Part shown: one piece after another, positions 33,974-41,949 of the stretch
How positions within the stretch are numbered: position 1 is the first letter of the stretch
How the letters are laid out: each line of letters begins with the position of its first letter
Program-made: the position numbers and the translations under genes
Assembly (NCBI GenBank): GCA_020849795.1
Contig: JADZFR010000056.1
Span: 23,458-87,457, forward strand
Reading direction: 5' to 3'
From: Planctomycetota bacterium
GTDB lineage: Bacteria; Planctomycetota; UBA8742; UBA2392
DNA: 64,000 nucleotides
The notes under the pieces: model-generated
What the model saw: only the letters and a program-made list of their open reading frames with translations
What the model was told of the DNA's origin: nothing
Database searches by the model: none

Positions 33974-35722
33974 GTGTTCAACAAGTATTACCAGGACGAG
34001 TTGGTTTTCCTGCGCGAGATGGGGCGTGAGTTCGCAGACGCGAACCCTGAAGCCGCCCGCTTTCTTGCCGAGGCCGGCAGCGACCCCGACGTCGAGCGCA
34101 TGCTGGAAGGCTTTGCCTTCCTGACCGGCAAGCTGCGCCAGAAGCTCGACGACGAGCTGCCCGAATTCACGCACGCGTTAATGGAGATGATTGAGCCGCA
34201 TTACCTGCGGCCCATTCCCTCGACCTGCATCATCCAGTTTGACCACGCCAACAAAGCCACCGCAGAGCTCAAGCGCCTGGCTCGCGGCATCGAAATCGAC
34301 AGCTCGCCGGTCGACGGCACGCGCAGCCGCTTTCGTACCTGCTATGACTTTGACCTGCTGCCGATCGAGATTCGCGACGTCGAGTTGCGCCGCGAAGCCC
34401 CCGCCCGCCTGCGTTTGCGGCTTGAGGCGCCGGGCAAGGTACCGCTAGAGAAGCTGGGCATCCGCAACCTGCGCCTGTACTTCGCCGGCGAGCAGGTGGT
34501 GACGCGCGGCTTGTATGTGTCGACGCTGCGCTACTTGAAGAAGGTGATCGTGCGCCAGGGCGACGGCGCCGACGGCAAGCGCAAGTTTGAACTGCCGGTC
34601 TCGGCTGTCCGTCCGGTCGGGTTTGATGAAACCGAAGCGGTGCTGTCTGGCCCGGGGCCGAGCTTTCAGGGTTTTCGCCTGCTGCAGGAGTACTTCGCGG
34701 CGCCGCAGAAGTTCATGTTCATTGAACTGTCCGGTCTTGACGGCATCGCCGGGTTTGAAGCCGAAAAGCTGTTCACGGTCGACTTCGAGTTCACGCGCCT
34801 GCCCGAAAACATGCCGCCCGTCAGCAAAGCCAACATCCTGCTGAACTGTGTGCCGGCGGTGAACCTGTTCAAGCACGACGCTGACCCGATTCGGGTACAG
34901 CGCGGCCGCACCGAGTACACGCTGCGCCCGGCGGGCCAGAACCCGCGCCACTACGAGATTTTTGCGGTGGAGCGTGTGTACGGGCTTGAGCTTGGCACAG
35001 CCAAAGAGATCGAGTTTCGGCCCCAGTTCAAGCTCGCGCGCCGCACGCGCCGCGACGAGCTGTTCTATCACGTGCGGCGCCAGGAATCGGTCACCGGCGA
35101 TGGCTCCGACATGCTGCTCAGCTTCATCGACCCCCAGAACCCGGAGTCGCGCCCGAACATTGAAACCGTAAGCGTCGAGCTGCTGGCAACCAACGGCCAG
35201 ATGCCGACGCGCCTGGATGCCGGCGACGTGTCGGTGAAGACCCAGAGCAGCCCGATCTTTGCCAAGTACCGCAATCTCGCGCGGCCGACGGCCACGGTGC
35301 CGCCGCCGATGAGCGACGACCTGCACTGGCGCCTGATCTCGCACCTGACGCTGAACTACATGTCGCTGCTGAGCGTGGACGCCCTGCGCTCGGTGATTTC
35401 GCTGTACAACTTTCGCGCGCGCATTGATCGCCAGACCGAGGTTGCGCACTCGCGCCTGCTCGAGGGTATCAGCGCCGTGACAGCCAAGCCTGCATCGCGC
35501 CTGATGGACGGCTTTCCGGTGCGCGGCATTGAAGTAGACCTGACGCTGGACGAAGAACTGCTGGGCGGGGACGGCGAAGTGTTTTTCTTCGCGTCGGTGC
35601 TGAATGAGTTTTTCGCGCAGTACGTAAGCCTGAATGCTTATTCGCGCCTGCAGGTGACGGGCGCAAAACACGCTGAGGTGTTCCAGTGGCCGGCACGGAT
35701 TGGCAAACGCGCGATCCTGTAA
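33974..35722 (+). CDS. tssF: T6SS baseplate protein TssF
   Basis: The protein has 582 residues. The start GTG 33974 gives the conserved opening MFNKYYQDELVFLREMGREF, so the N-terminus is intact. Further signatures are DPDVERMLEGFAFLTGKLRQKLDDELPE, LMEMIEPHYLRPIPS and a C-terminal GIEVDLTLDEELLGGDGEVFFF. It is a wedge component of the baseplate. The upstream sequence is a pyrimidine-rich repeat arm (CCTCCTGAACTGCC) with no Shine-Dalgarno, so translation may be weak or rely on re-initiation. tssG overlaps its end by 37 bases. Confidence 0.95.
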   Translation: MFNKYYQDELVFLREMGREFADANPEAARFLAEAGSDPDVERMLEGFAFLTGKLRQKLDDELPEFTHALMEMIEPHYLRPIPSTCIIQFDHANKATAELKRLARGIEIDSSPVDGTRSRFRTCYDFDLLPIEIRDVELRREAPARLRLRLEAPGKVPLEKLGIRNLRLYFAGEQVVTRGLYVSTLRYLKKVIVRQGDGADGKRKFELPVSAVRPVGFDETEAVLSGPGPSFQGFRLLQEYFAAPQKFMFIELSGLDGIAGFEAEKLFTVDFEFTRLPENMPPVSKANILLNCVPAVNLFKHDADPIRVQRGRTEYTLRPAGQNPRHYEIFAVERVYGLELGTAKEIEFRPQFKLARRTRRDELFYHVRRQESVTGDGSDMLLSFIDPQNPESRPNIETVSVELLATNGQMPTRLDAGDVSVKTQSSPIFAKYRNLARPTATVPPPMSDDLHWRLISHLTLNYMSLLSVDALRSVISLYNFRARIDRQTEVAHSRLLEGISAVTAKPASRLMDGFPVRGIEVDLTLDEELLGGDGEVFFFASVLNEFFAQYVSLNAYSRLQVTGAKHAEVFQWPARIGKRAIL

Positions 35723-36714
35723 CGACAGACCTGCTTGCGAACGCGAGGTATTACTCGTTCTTCCAGGCGGTTCGTCTGTTGCAGGGCATGGCAGGCGGCG
35801 CCCCGAAAATCGGGCACCAGGGACCGCCTGAGCGCGAACGTATCCGGCTGCGCCCCGTGCTGGACATGGACTTTCCGCTCAGCGACGTCGAAAGCATCGA
35901 CGAGATCGAGCAAGCCGACGGCACAATGCGCTACCGTGTCAACGTGGCCTTTATGGGCCTGTACGGTACCAGCTCGCCGCTGCCCAGCCATTACACCGAA
36001 GATTTCCTGCGCGAAGACGAGCGCGAAGGGCTGGTGCGCGGGTTCATCGACATCTTTCACCACCGCCTGCTCAGCCTGTTCTATCGCGTCTGGGAAAAGT
36101 ACCGGCACACGGTGCAGTACGATGCGCAGGGCCACGACTATTTCTCGCGCCGCCTGCTGGCCATAGTCGGCGCCGACCTGCCGCACATGCCGCAGGGTGC
36201 CCTGCCCGTCGGCAGGTTGTTGTCCTACGCAGGGCTGCTGACCCAGCAGCCGCGCAGCGCCGAGAGTTTCCGGGCGCTGCTGGCCGAGCATTACCCCGAA
36301 AGCCCCGTCGCGATCGAGCAGTGCAAGGGCGCCTGGGCCGCGATTCCCGCCGACCAGTGCAGCACGCTGGGCGCGCGCAACTGCGCGCTGGGCGGCGACG
36401 CCATGCTGGGCAGCGAAGTGTTCGACCGCTCGGGCAGCTTTGAAGTGCGCATGGGCCCGATGCACGTCGACGACTATCTGGCGCTGATGCCCACCGAGCC
36501 CGACCAGGAACAGCTTCGCGAACTTGTCGACATTCTTAACAGCGACGGGCTTGAGTACGAGCTGACGCTGATCCTGCGCGGCGATGAAGTGCCGCGCGCG
36601 CAATTGAATTCCCCCAGGACTCGTCTTGGCTGGTGCAGCTGGCTTGGCGAGAGCCGCGGTGAAGACCGCAGCGTGACGTTCCGCTTCAAAGGATGGAAAC
36701 ATGGTCGAGGTTGA
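35686..36714 (+). CDS. tssG: T6SS baseplate protein TssG
   Basis: The protein has 342 residues from GTG 35686. Signatures are YYSFFQAVRLLQG near the N-terminus, VAFMGLYGTSSPLPSHYTED, DIFHHRLLSLFYRVWEKYR and a C-terminal LNSPRTRLGWCSWLG. TssG binds two TssF copies in the baseplate wedge. It overlaps tssF by 37 bases and clpV by 14 bases, implying translational coupling of all three. Confidence 0.94.
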   Translation: MAGTDWQTRDPVTTDLLANARYYSFFQAVRLLQGMAGGAPKIGHQGPPERERIRLRPVLDMDFPLSDVESIDEIEQADGTMRYRVNVAFMGLYGTSSPLPSHYTEDFLREDEREGLVRGFIDIFHHRLLSLFYRVWEKYRHTVQYDAQGHDYFSRRLLAIVGADLPHMPQGALPVGRLLSYAGLLTQQPRSAESFRALLAEHYPESPVAIEQCKGAWAAIPADQCSTLGARNCALGGDAMLGSEVFDRSGSFEVRMGPMHVDDYLALMPTEPDQEQLRELVDILNSDGLEYELTLILRGDEVPRAQLNSPRTRLGWCSWLGESRGEDRSVTFRFKGWKHGRG

Positions 36715-39469
36715 TCTCAAGGCACTGGTAAGCCGTTTGAACCGCTTCTGCACCCGTGCGCTGGAAGCGGCGGCGGGCAATTGCGTCTCGCGCACGAACT
36801 ATGAAGTGACCGTCGAGCACATGCTGCAGGCGCTGGTCGAAGACCCGGCGGCCGACATCCAGCAGATTCTCGGCAAGTTCAGCATCGACACCGGGCGTGT
36901 GCTCAAGACACTGACGCGTGACCTCGACCAGCTCAAGACCGGCAATTCCGGCCGTCCCGTGTTCAGCCCGACGCTCACGCAATGGATCCAGATTGCCTGG
37001 GTCATCGGCAGCATCGACCACGGCCAGGGCGAGATTCGCAGCGGCAACCTGCTGGAGGCGTTGCTCGACAGCCCGGGCCGCCTCGCGGTCGGCGACTACA
37101 TCGACATCCTGGGCGAGATTCCGAAAACTGAACTGAAGCGTAACTTCGCGCAGATCGTCGGCGGCAGCACCGAAACCGCGGCGGCGGCAGCCAAGGCTGC
37201 AACCGGCGCCCCCGGCGCCGAGCCGACCAAGGACGGCACCGCGCTGCAGCGCTTTTGCCAGAACTTCACCGAACGCGCGCGACAGGGCAAGCTTGACCCG
37301 GTGTTCGGTCGCGACCGCGAAATCCGCCAGATGGTCGACATCCTGGCCCGGCGCCGCAAGAACAACCCGATCTGCGTGGGCGACCCCGGCGTCGGCAAGA
37401 GTGCCGTCGTCGAGGGCCTGGCGCTGCGCATCGTCGAAGGTGACGTGCCCGAGATGCTGCGCAACGTCGAACTGGTCGGCCTGGACGTCGGCCTGTTGCA
37501 AGCCGGCGCATCGGTTAAAGGCGAGTTCGAGAACCGCCTCAAGGGCGTCATTGAAGAGATCAAGGCCAGCCCCAAACCGATCATCCTGTTCATCGACGAA
37601 GCGCACACACTGATTGGTGCGGGCGGCGCAGCCGGCACCGGCGACGCCGGCCAGTTGCTCAAGCCCGCGCTTGCACGTGGTGAGTTGCGCACGATCGCCG
37701 CGACCACCTGGTCCGAATACAAGAAGTATTTCGAAAAGGACGCAGCCCTCGCCCGCCGCTTCCAGCTGGTAAAGCTCGACGAGCCAAGCCCCGAGCTGAC
37801 CACCGTCATGCTGCGCGGCTTGCGTGCCAACTACGAGAAGTCCCACGGCGTAGTCATCCGCGACGAGGCACTGGTCGCCGCCGCCGAAATGGGCAGCCGC
37901 TACATCGCCGGCCGCCAGCAGCCTGACAAGGGCATTGACCTGGTAGACACGGCGGCTGCACGGGTGAAGGTTGCATTTCTGGCCAAGCCCGCCGAGCTGC
38001 AGGACCTTGAACGCAGCATCGAGACTGACAAACGCACGCTGGGGGCGCTGAAACGCGACGCCGAGACCGGCGGCCACAACGACCCCGAGCAGATTGCCGA
38101 GGTGGAACAGCGCATCGTCGACACCGGCGCCAAGGCGGAAGCGTTCAAGAAGCGCTGGATGGGTGAGCGCGAACAGGCGCACAAAGTGGTGGCCGTTCGC
38201 ACCAAGCTGAACGACCTGCTCGAGCCCAAGAAGCCCGGCGAACAAGGCAAACAAGAGCCCGCAGCGCAAGCGACGGGTAAGCAGACAAGCAAAGACACCA
38301 AGACCAAGTCCAAAGAGACCAAGTCCAAGAAGAAGGACGAAGTCAAAGAAGCGCCCAAGTACGACCTGCCCGACGACCCGGTTGCGCTCAAGGCCATGTT
38401 CGAGAAAGAACTGGCAACGCTGCGCGACATGCAGGGTAAAGACCCGCTTGTGCCCGTCGAAGTCACCAGCGAAGTCGTGGCCAAGGTCATCGGCGACTGG
38501 ACCGGCATTCCCGTCGGCAACATGGTCAAGGACCAGGCCGCGCAACTGCTGACCATGGAAGACGAGTTGCGCAAGCGTGTGAAGGGGCAAGACCACGTCA
38601 TGACTGCGATCGCCACCGGCGTGCGCGCAGCCAAAGCCGGCTTGGGCAACCCGGAGGCGCCGATGGGCGTATTCCTGTTCGTGGGCCCCAGCGGCACCGG
38701 CAAGACCGAAACGGCGCTTGCGGTGGCCGACCTGCTGTTCGGCGGCGAGCGGTTCATGACCGCCGTGAACATGTCCGAGTTCCAGGAAAAGCACACGGTG
38801 AGTCGGCTGATCGGCAGCCCGCCGGGTTATGTCGGTTACGGCGAGGGCGGCCAGTTGACTGAAGCGGTGCGGCAGCGCCCGTACAGCGTGGTCCTGCTCG
38901 ACGAGGTGGAAAAGGCCGACCTGGATGTGATGAACCTGTTTTACCAGGTGTTTGACAAGGGCGTGCTGAATGACGGCGAAGGCCGCGAAGTGGACTTCAA
39001 GAACACGGTGATGTTCCTGACCAGCAACCTGGCAACGAACATCATCACCGAGGCTTGCAGCGACGGCGACCGGCCCGACATGAACGAGCTGGTCAGCCTG
39101 ATTCGCCCGGCCCTGAGCGCGCACTTCAAGCCGGCGCTGCTGGCGCGCATGAGCATTCTGCCGTTCTACACGATTGATGTGGCGGCGATGAAGATGATCA
39201 CCGACCTCAAGCTGAACAAGATCGTGAAGCGCATGCACGCCACCCATGGCATGGACCTCAAGTTCGATCCCAAGGTGACCGAGGCCATCGCCGAGCGCTG
39301 CAAGGAAGTTGAAACCGGCGCGCGCAACATCGACCACATCATTCGCGGCAACCTGCTGCCGCAAATGAGCACACAGTTGCTTCAGAAGATGAGTGAAGGA
39401 GACCTGCCCGAAAGCATGAAGGTAGGGATTGGCGACACGGGTGACTTTACATTCGCGTTCGGGACCTGA
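36701..39469 (+). CDS. clpV: T6SS sheath-recycling ATPase TssH (ClpV)
   Basis: The protein has 922 residues. A Clp-N-like domain spans about 1-150. AAA+ module 1 has Walker A GDPGVGKS at about 227 and ILFIDEAHTLIGAGG. The coiled-coil M domain region (about 450-570) has an unusually Lys/Thr/Ser-rich insert (QTSKDTKTKSKETKSKKKDE). AAA+ module 2 has Walker A GPSGTGKTE at about 662 and VVLLDEVEKAD. ClpV hexamers disassemble contracted TssBC sheaths. The lysine-rich insert is not typical and may be an expanded disordered loop. Confidence 0.96.
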   Translation: MVEVDLKALVSRLNRFCTRALEAAAGNCVSRTNYEVTVEHMLQALVEDPAADIQQILGKFSIDTGRVLKTLTRDLDQLKTGNSGRPVFSPTLTQWIQIAWVIGSIDHGQGEIRSGNLLEALLDSPGRLAVGDYIDILGEIPKTELKRNFAQIVGGSTETAAAAAKAATGAPGAEPTKDGTALQRFCQNFTERARQGKLDPVFGRDREIRQMVDILARRRKNNPICVGDPGVGKSAVVEGLALRIVEGDVPEMLRNVELVGLDVGLLQAGASVKGEFENRLKGVIEEIKASPKPIILFIDEAHTLIGAGGAAGTGDAGQLLKPALARGELRTIAATTWSEYKKYFEKDAALARRFQLVKLDEPSPELTTVMLRGLRANYEKSHGVVIRDEALVAAAEMGSRYIAGRQQPDKGIDLVDTAAARVKVAFLAKPAELQDLERSIETDKRTLGALKRDAETGGHNDPEQIAEVEQRIVDTGAKAEAFKKRWMGEREQAHKVVAVRTKLNDLLEPKKPGEQGKQEPAAQATGKQTSKDTKTKSKETKSKKKDEVKEAPKYDLPDDPVALKAMFEKELATLRDMQGKDPLVPVEVTSEVVAKVIGDWTGIPVGNMVKDQAAQLLTMEDELRKRVKGQDHVMTAIATGVRAAKAGLGNPEAPMGVFLFVGPSGTGKTETALAVADLLFGGERFMTAVNMSEFQEKHTVSRLIGSPPGYVGYGEGGQLTEAVRQRPYSVVLLDEVEKADLDVMNLFYQVFDKGVLNDGEGREVDFKNTVMFLTSNLATNIITEACSDGDRPDMNELVSLIRPALSAHFKPALLARMSILPFYTIDVAAMKMITDLKLNKIVKRMHATHGMDLKFDPKVTEAIAERCKEVETGARNIDHIIRGNLLPQMSTQLLQKMSEGDLPESMKVGIGDTGDFTFAFGT

Positions 39470-39528
39470 AGTACCCGCGGGGCGTTGCTCGGAACAGGCG
39501 ACGAACCAAGGAAAACAGGAGACGAGAC

Positions 39529-41931
39529 ATGGCAACCGAAATTGCAGCGTCACAGGTCATGAAGTTTCATTCCGACGCACTGGAAGACGGAAAGCTCGAG
39601 ATCACAGCGCTTTCCGGCTCAGAGTGCATCAGCAAGCCCTACCAGTTCTTTCTGGAACTGGCGAGCGAGGACAAGGACATCGACCTTGCGTCGATCATCC
39701 ACAAGCCCGCGCACATCGCCATCAAGCAGGGTGTCAAGCAGGCCGGAAGCGACAAGCGCGCCGCCACAACCGTCAAGATCCACGGCATCATCGAGACGAT
39801 TGAGCAGGCGGGCCGGCACCTCGATGCCGTCCAGTACCGCGCGCTGCTCGTGCCCCGCTTGTGGAAGCTTTCGCTGTCGCACAACAGCCGCATCTTTCAG
39901 GACACGACCGTGCCCGACATGGTCAAGAAGATCTGCGACGAATACGGCGTGACGTGCGATATCGACAAACTCAGCGGCTACAAACAGCGCGAGTACATTG
40001 TGCAGTACGAAGAGTCGGACTTCGACTTCATCCACCGCTGGCTTGAACACGAGGGCATCTACTACTACTTCACCCAGGACGACGACGAAGAAAAGGTCGT
40101 CTTCCGCGGCACGTCGGAAGGCTACGGCACGCTGATCGGCGACAACGAGTTCCGGTACAAGCCACAGCAGGGCGACAACGCGCAGAAGGAAGGGTCGGAC
40201 TCAGAAGACGTCGCCGACGACTGGTTCAAGGAAGAGGTGGTGACCGCGATTTCCTGCACGCAGAAACAGCTGCCCAAGGAAGTCGTCCTCAACGACTACA
40301 ACTGGCGCACGCCCAAGGACAAGCTGGACTGCAAAGCCACCGTCAGCGACAAGGGCATCGGCACCGTCTACGAGTACAACAACCACTACAGCGACAAGGA
40401 CGAAGGCAAGAAGCTTGCCGACATCCGCGCCGAGGAAATCAATTGCCGCGAACTTGAGTACCGCGGTACCGCTGACGCACGCGGCTTCCGCGCCGGCATG
40501 GTCTTCAAGCTCAAGGCCCCCGACGACGCCAAGGAAAAGGCCAACAACGGGCTGAGTGACTCTTTCTACCAGGAGTACCTGCTGGTCGAGATTGCGCACT
40601 CGGCGTCGCAATCCGTTGCACTGGGCAGCGGAAACGCCTCGGGCGCGACGTACAGCAACACCTTCCTGGCGATCCCCAAGTCCAAGGCCTTCCGTCCGCC
40701 CTGCCTCACGGCATGGCCCAGCATCAAGGGCGTGCTGCACGGCGTGATCGACGGCGAAGACGGCGGCACACCCTACGCCCAGATCGACGACAAGGGCCGC
40801 TACAAAGTGCGCCTGCCGCTTGACCGCGGCGACGCCGGCGACGGCAATGCATCACGCTGGGTACGCAAAGCCGAAAGCTACGCCGGCCCAAGCCAGGGCA
40901 TGCACTTTCCCCTGCTCAAGGGTGCCGAGGTGCTGATCACACACATCGACGGCGACCCCGACCGGCCCATCATTTCGGGCGCCGTCTACAACGAGCAGAA
41001 CACCAGCGTCGTGCACCAGCACAACCACACCCACAACACCATCGTCACGCCCATCGGCAACACACTGACGCTGGATGACACACAGGGCGCACCGCAGATC
41101 AGCCTGTTTACCACCAGCCAGATCAACAAGCTGTTCATCGACGGCACCGATGGCACCGAGAAAATCGAAATCAGCTCGGGCGCTGACGACCAGAAGATCA
41201 TCATCGACAAGGGCAACGAGAACATCATTCTCAAGGCCAAGGTCGGCGGCTGCCAGATCCGCATTGGCAAGTCAGCCGGCGAAGGCACCGACGGTAAAGC
41301 CAAGGATGCCGACGGCATGCGGCTGACCACAGGCGGCGAGTACAACATCAAGGTCGGCGGCGACATGGGCATTGAGGTCACCGGCAAGAAAGAAGAGCAC
41401 GTCGCCGGCGAGGTCAAAGCCAAGACCATCGGCGCAACGTGGGACCTCAAGATCGGCGATTACAACGTCACGAACTTCGCCGCCAAGTTTGCCACCAGCG
41501 TCGGCGCCAGCGCGACCATCCAGGTCGGGGCTGAGCTCAAGGCTGCCTATGCGCTGTCCGCCAGCATCACCCGCGGCGACGGCGTTTCTGCCACGTGGGG
41601 CAAGAGCATCAAGATGGACAAATCCAAGTCGTTCAATGTCGGCAAGGACGACTGGACGTTCAAGGTTGCCAAGAAGTGGGAGACCCAGGCCCTGGGCAAC
41701 TGCAAGCTCGAGTCCCTGACCGGCGAAATCGAGATCGACGCCATGACCAAGCTGGTGCTCAAGTGCGGTGCCAGCAAGATTGAGATGACGCCCGCGGGCA
41801 TCAAGATCGTCAACGGCGGCTCCAGTGAGAAAGTCACGGGCAACGGCATCGGCCTCAAGGCACCGCAGATGACCATCAAGTCGATGGGCAACCTGCAGTG
41901 CAAAGGCACGCCCGGCGGCCAGTACAAGTAA
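39529..41931 (+). CDS. vgrG: T6SS spike protein VgrG (TssI)
   Basis: The protein has 800 residues. The gp27-like head includes YRALLVPRLWKLSLSHNSRIFQ, EYIVQYEESDFDFIHRWLEHEGIYYYF. The gp5 OB-fold has GRYKVRLPLDRGD, with WVRKAESYAGPSQGMHFPLLKGAEVLI and DGDPDRPIISGAVYNEQNTS. The rest is a long beta-helix stem that runs to the C-terminus (GLKAPQMTIKSMGNLQCKG). There is no attached toxin domain, so it is a structural VgrG whose cargo must dock non-covalently or through the PAAR-like tip. The stem is longer than in a minimal 650-700 residue VgrG. AGGAGACGAGAC precedes ATG. Confidence 0.96.
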   Translation: MATEIAASQVMKFHSDALEDGKLEITALSGSECISKPYQFFLELASEDKDIDLASIIHKPAHIAIKQGVKQAGSDKRAATTVKIHGIIETIEQAGRHLDAVQYRALLVPRLWKLSLSHNSRIFQDTTVPDMVKKICDEYGVTCDIDKLSGYKQREYIVQYEESDFDFIHRWLEHEGIYYYFTQDDDEEKVVFRGTSEGYGTLIGDNEFRYKPQQGDNAQKEGSDSEDVADDWFKEEVVTAISCTQKQLPKEVVLNDYNWRTPKDKLDCKATVSDKGIGTVYEYNNHYSDKDEGKKLADIRAEEINCRELEYRGTADARGFRAGMVFKLKAPDDAKEKANNGLSDSFYQEYLLVEIAHSASQSVALGSGNASGATYSNTFLAIPKSKAFRPPCLTAWPSIKGVLHGVIDGEDGGTPYAQIDDKGRYKVRLPLDRGDAGDGNASRWVRKAESYAGPSQGMHFPLLKGAEVLITHIDGDPDRPIISGAVYNEQNTSVVHQHNHTHNTIVTPIGNTLTLDDTQGAPQISLFTTSQINKLFIDGTDGTEKIEISSGADDQKIIIDKGNENIILKAKVGGCQIRIGKSAGEGTDGKAKDADGMRLTTGGEYNIKVGGDMGIEVTGKKEEHVAGEVKAKTIGATWDLKIGDYNVTNFAAKFATSVGASATIQVGAELKAAYALSASITRGDGVSATWGKSIKMDKSKSFNVGKDDWTFKVAKKWETQALGNCKLESLTGEIEIDAMTKLVLKCGASKIEMTPAGIKIVNGGSSEKVTGNGIGLKAPQMTIKSMGNLQCKGTPGGQYK

Positions 41932-41949
41932 CGCATCTAAAGGAAGTTT

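Noticed and set aside
36686..39553. 955-residue open frame antisense to clpV
   Set aside because: The plus strand encodes an unmistakable ClpV with both Walker motifs. The antisense frame has shadow composition (Val/His/Leu/Gln/Gly rich) and no domain.
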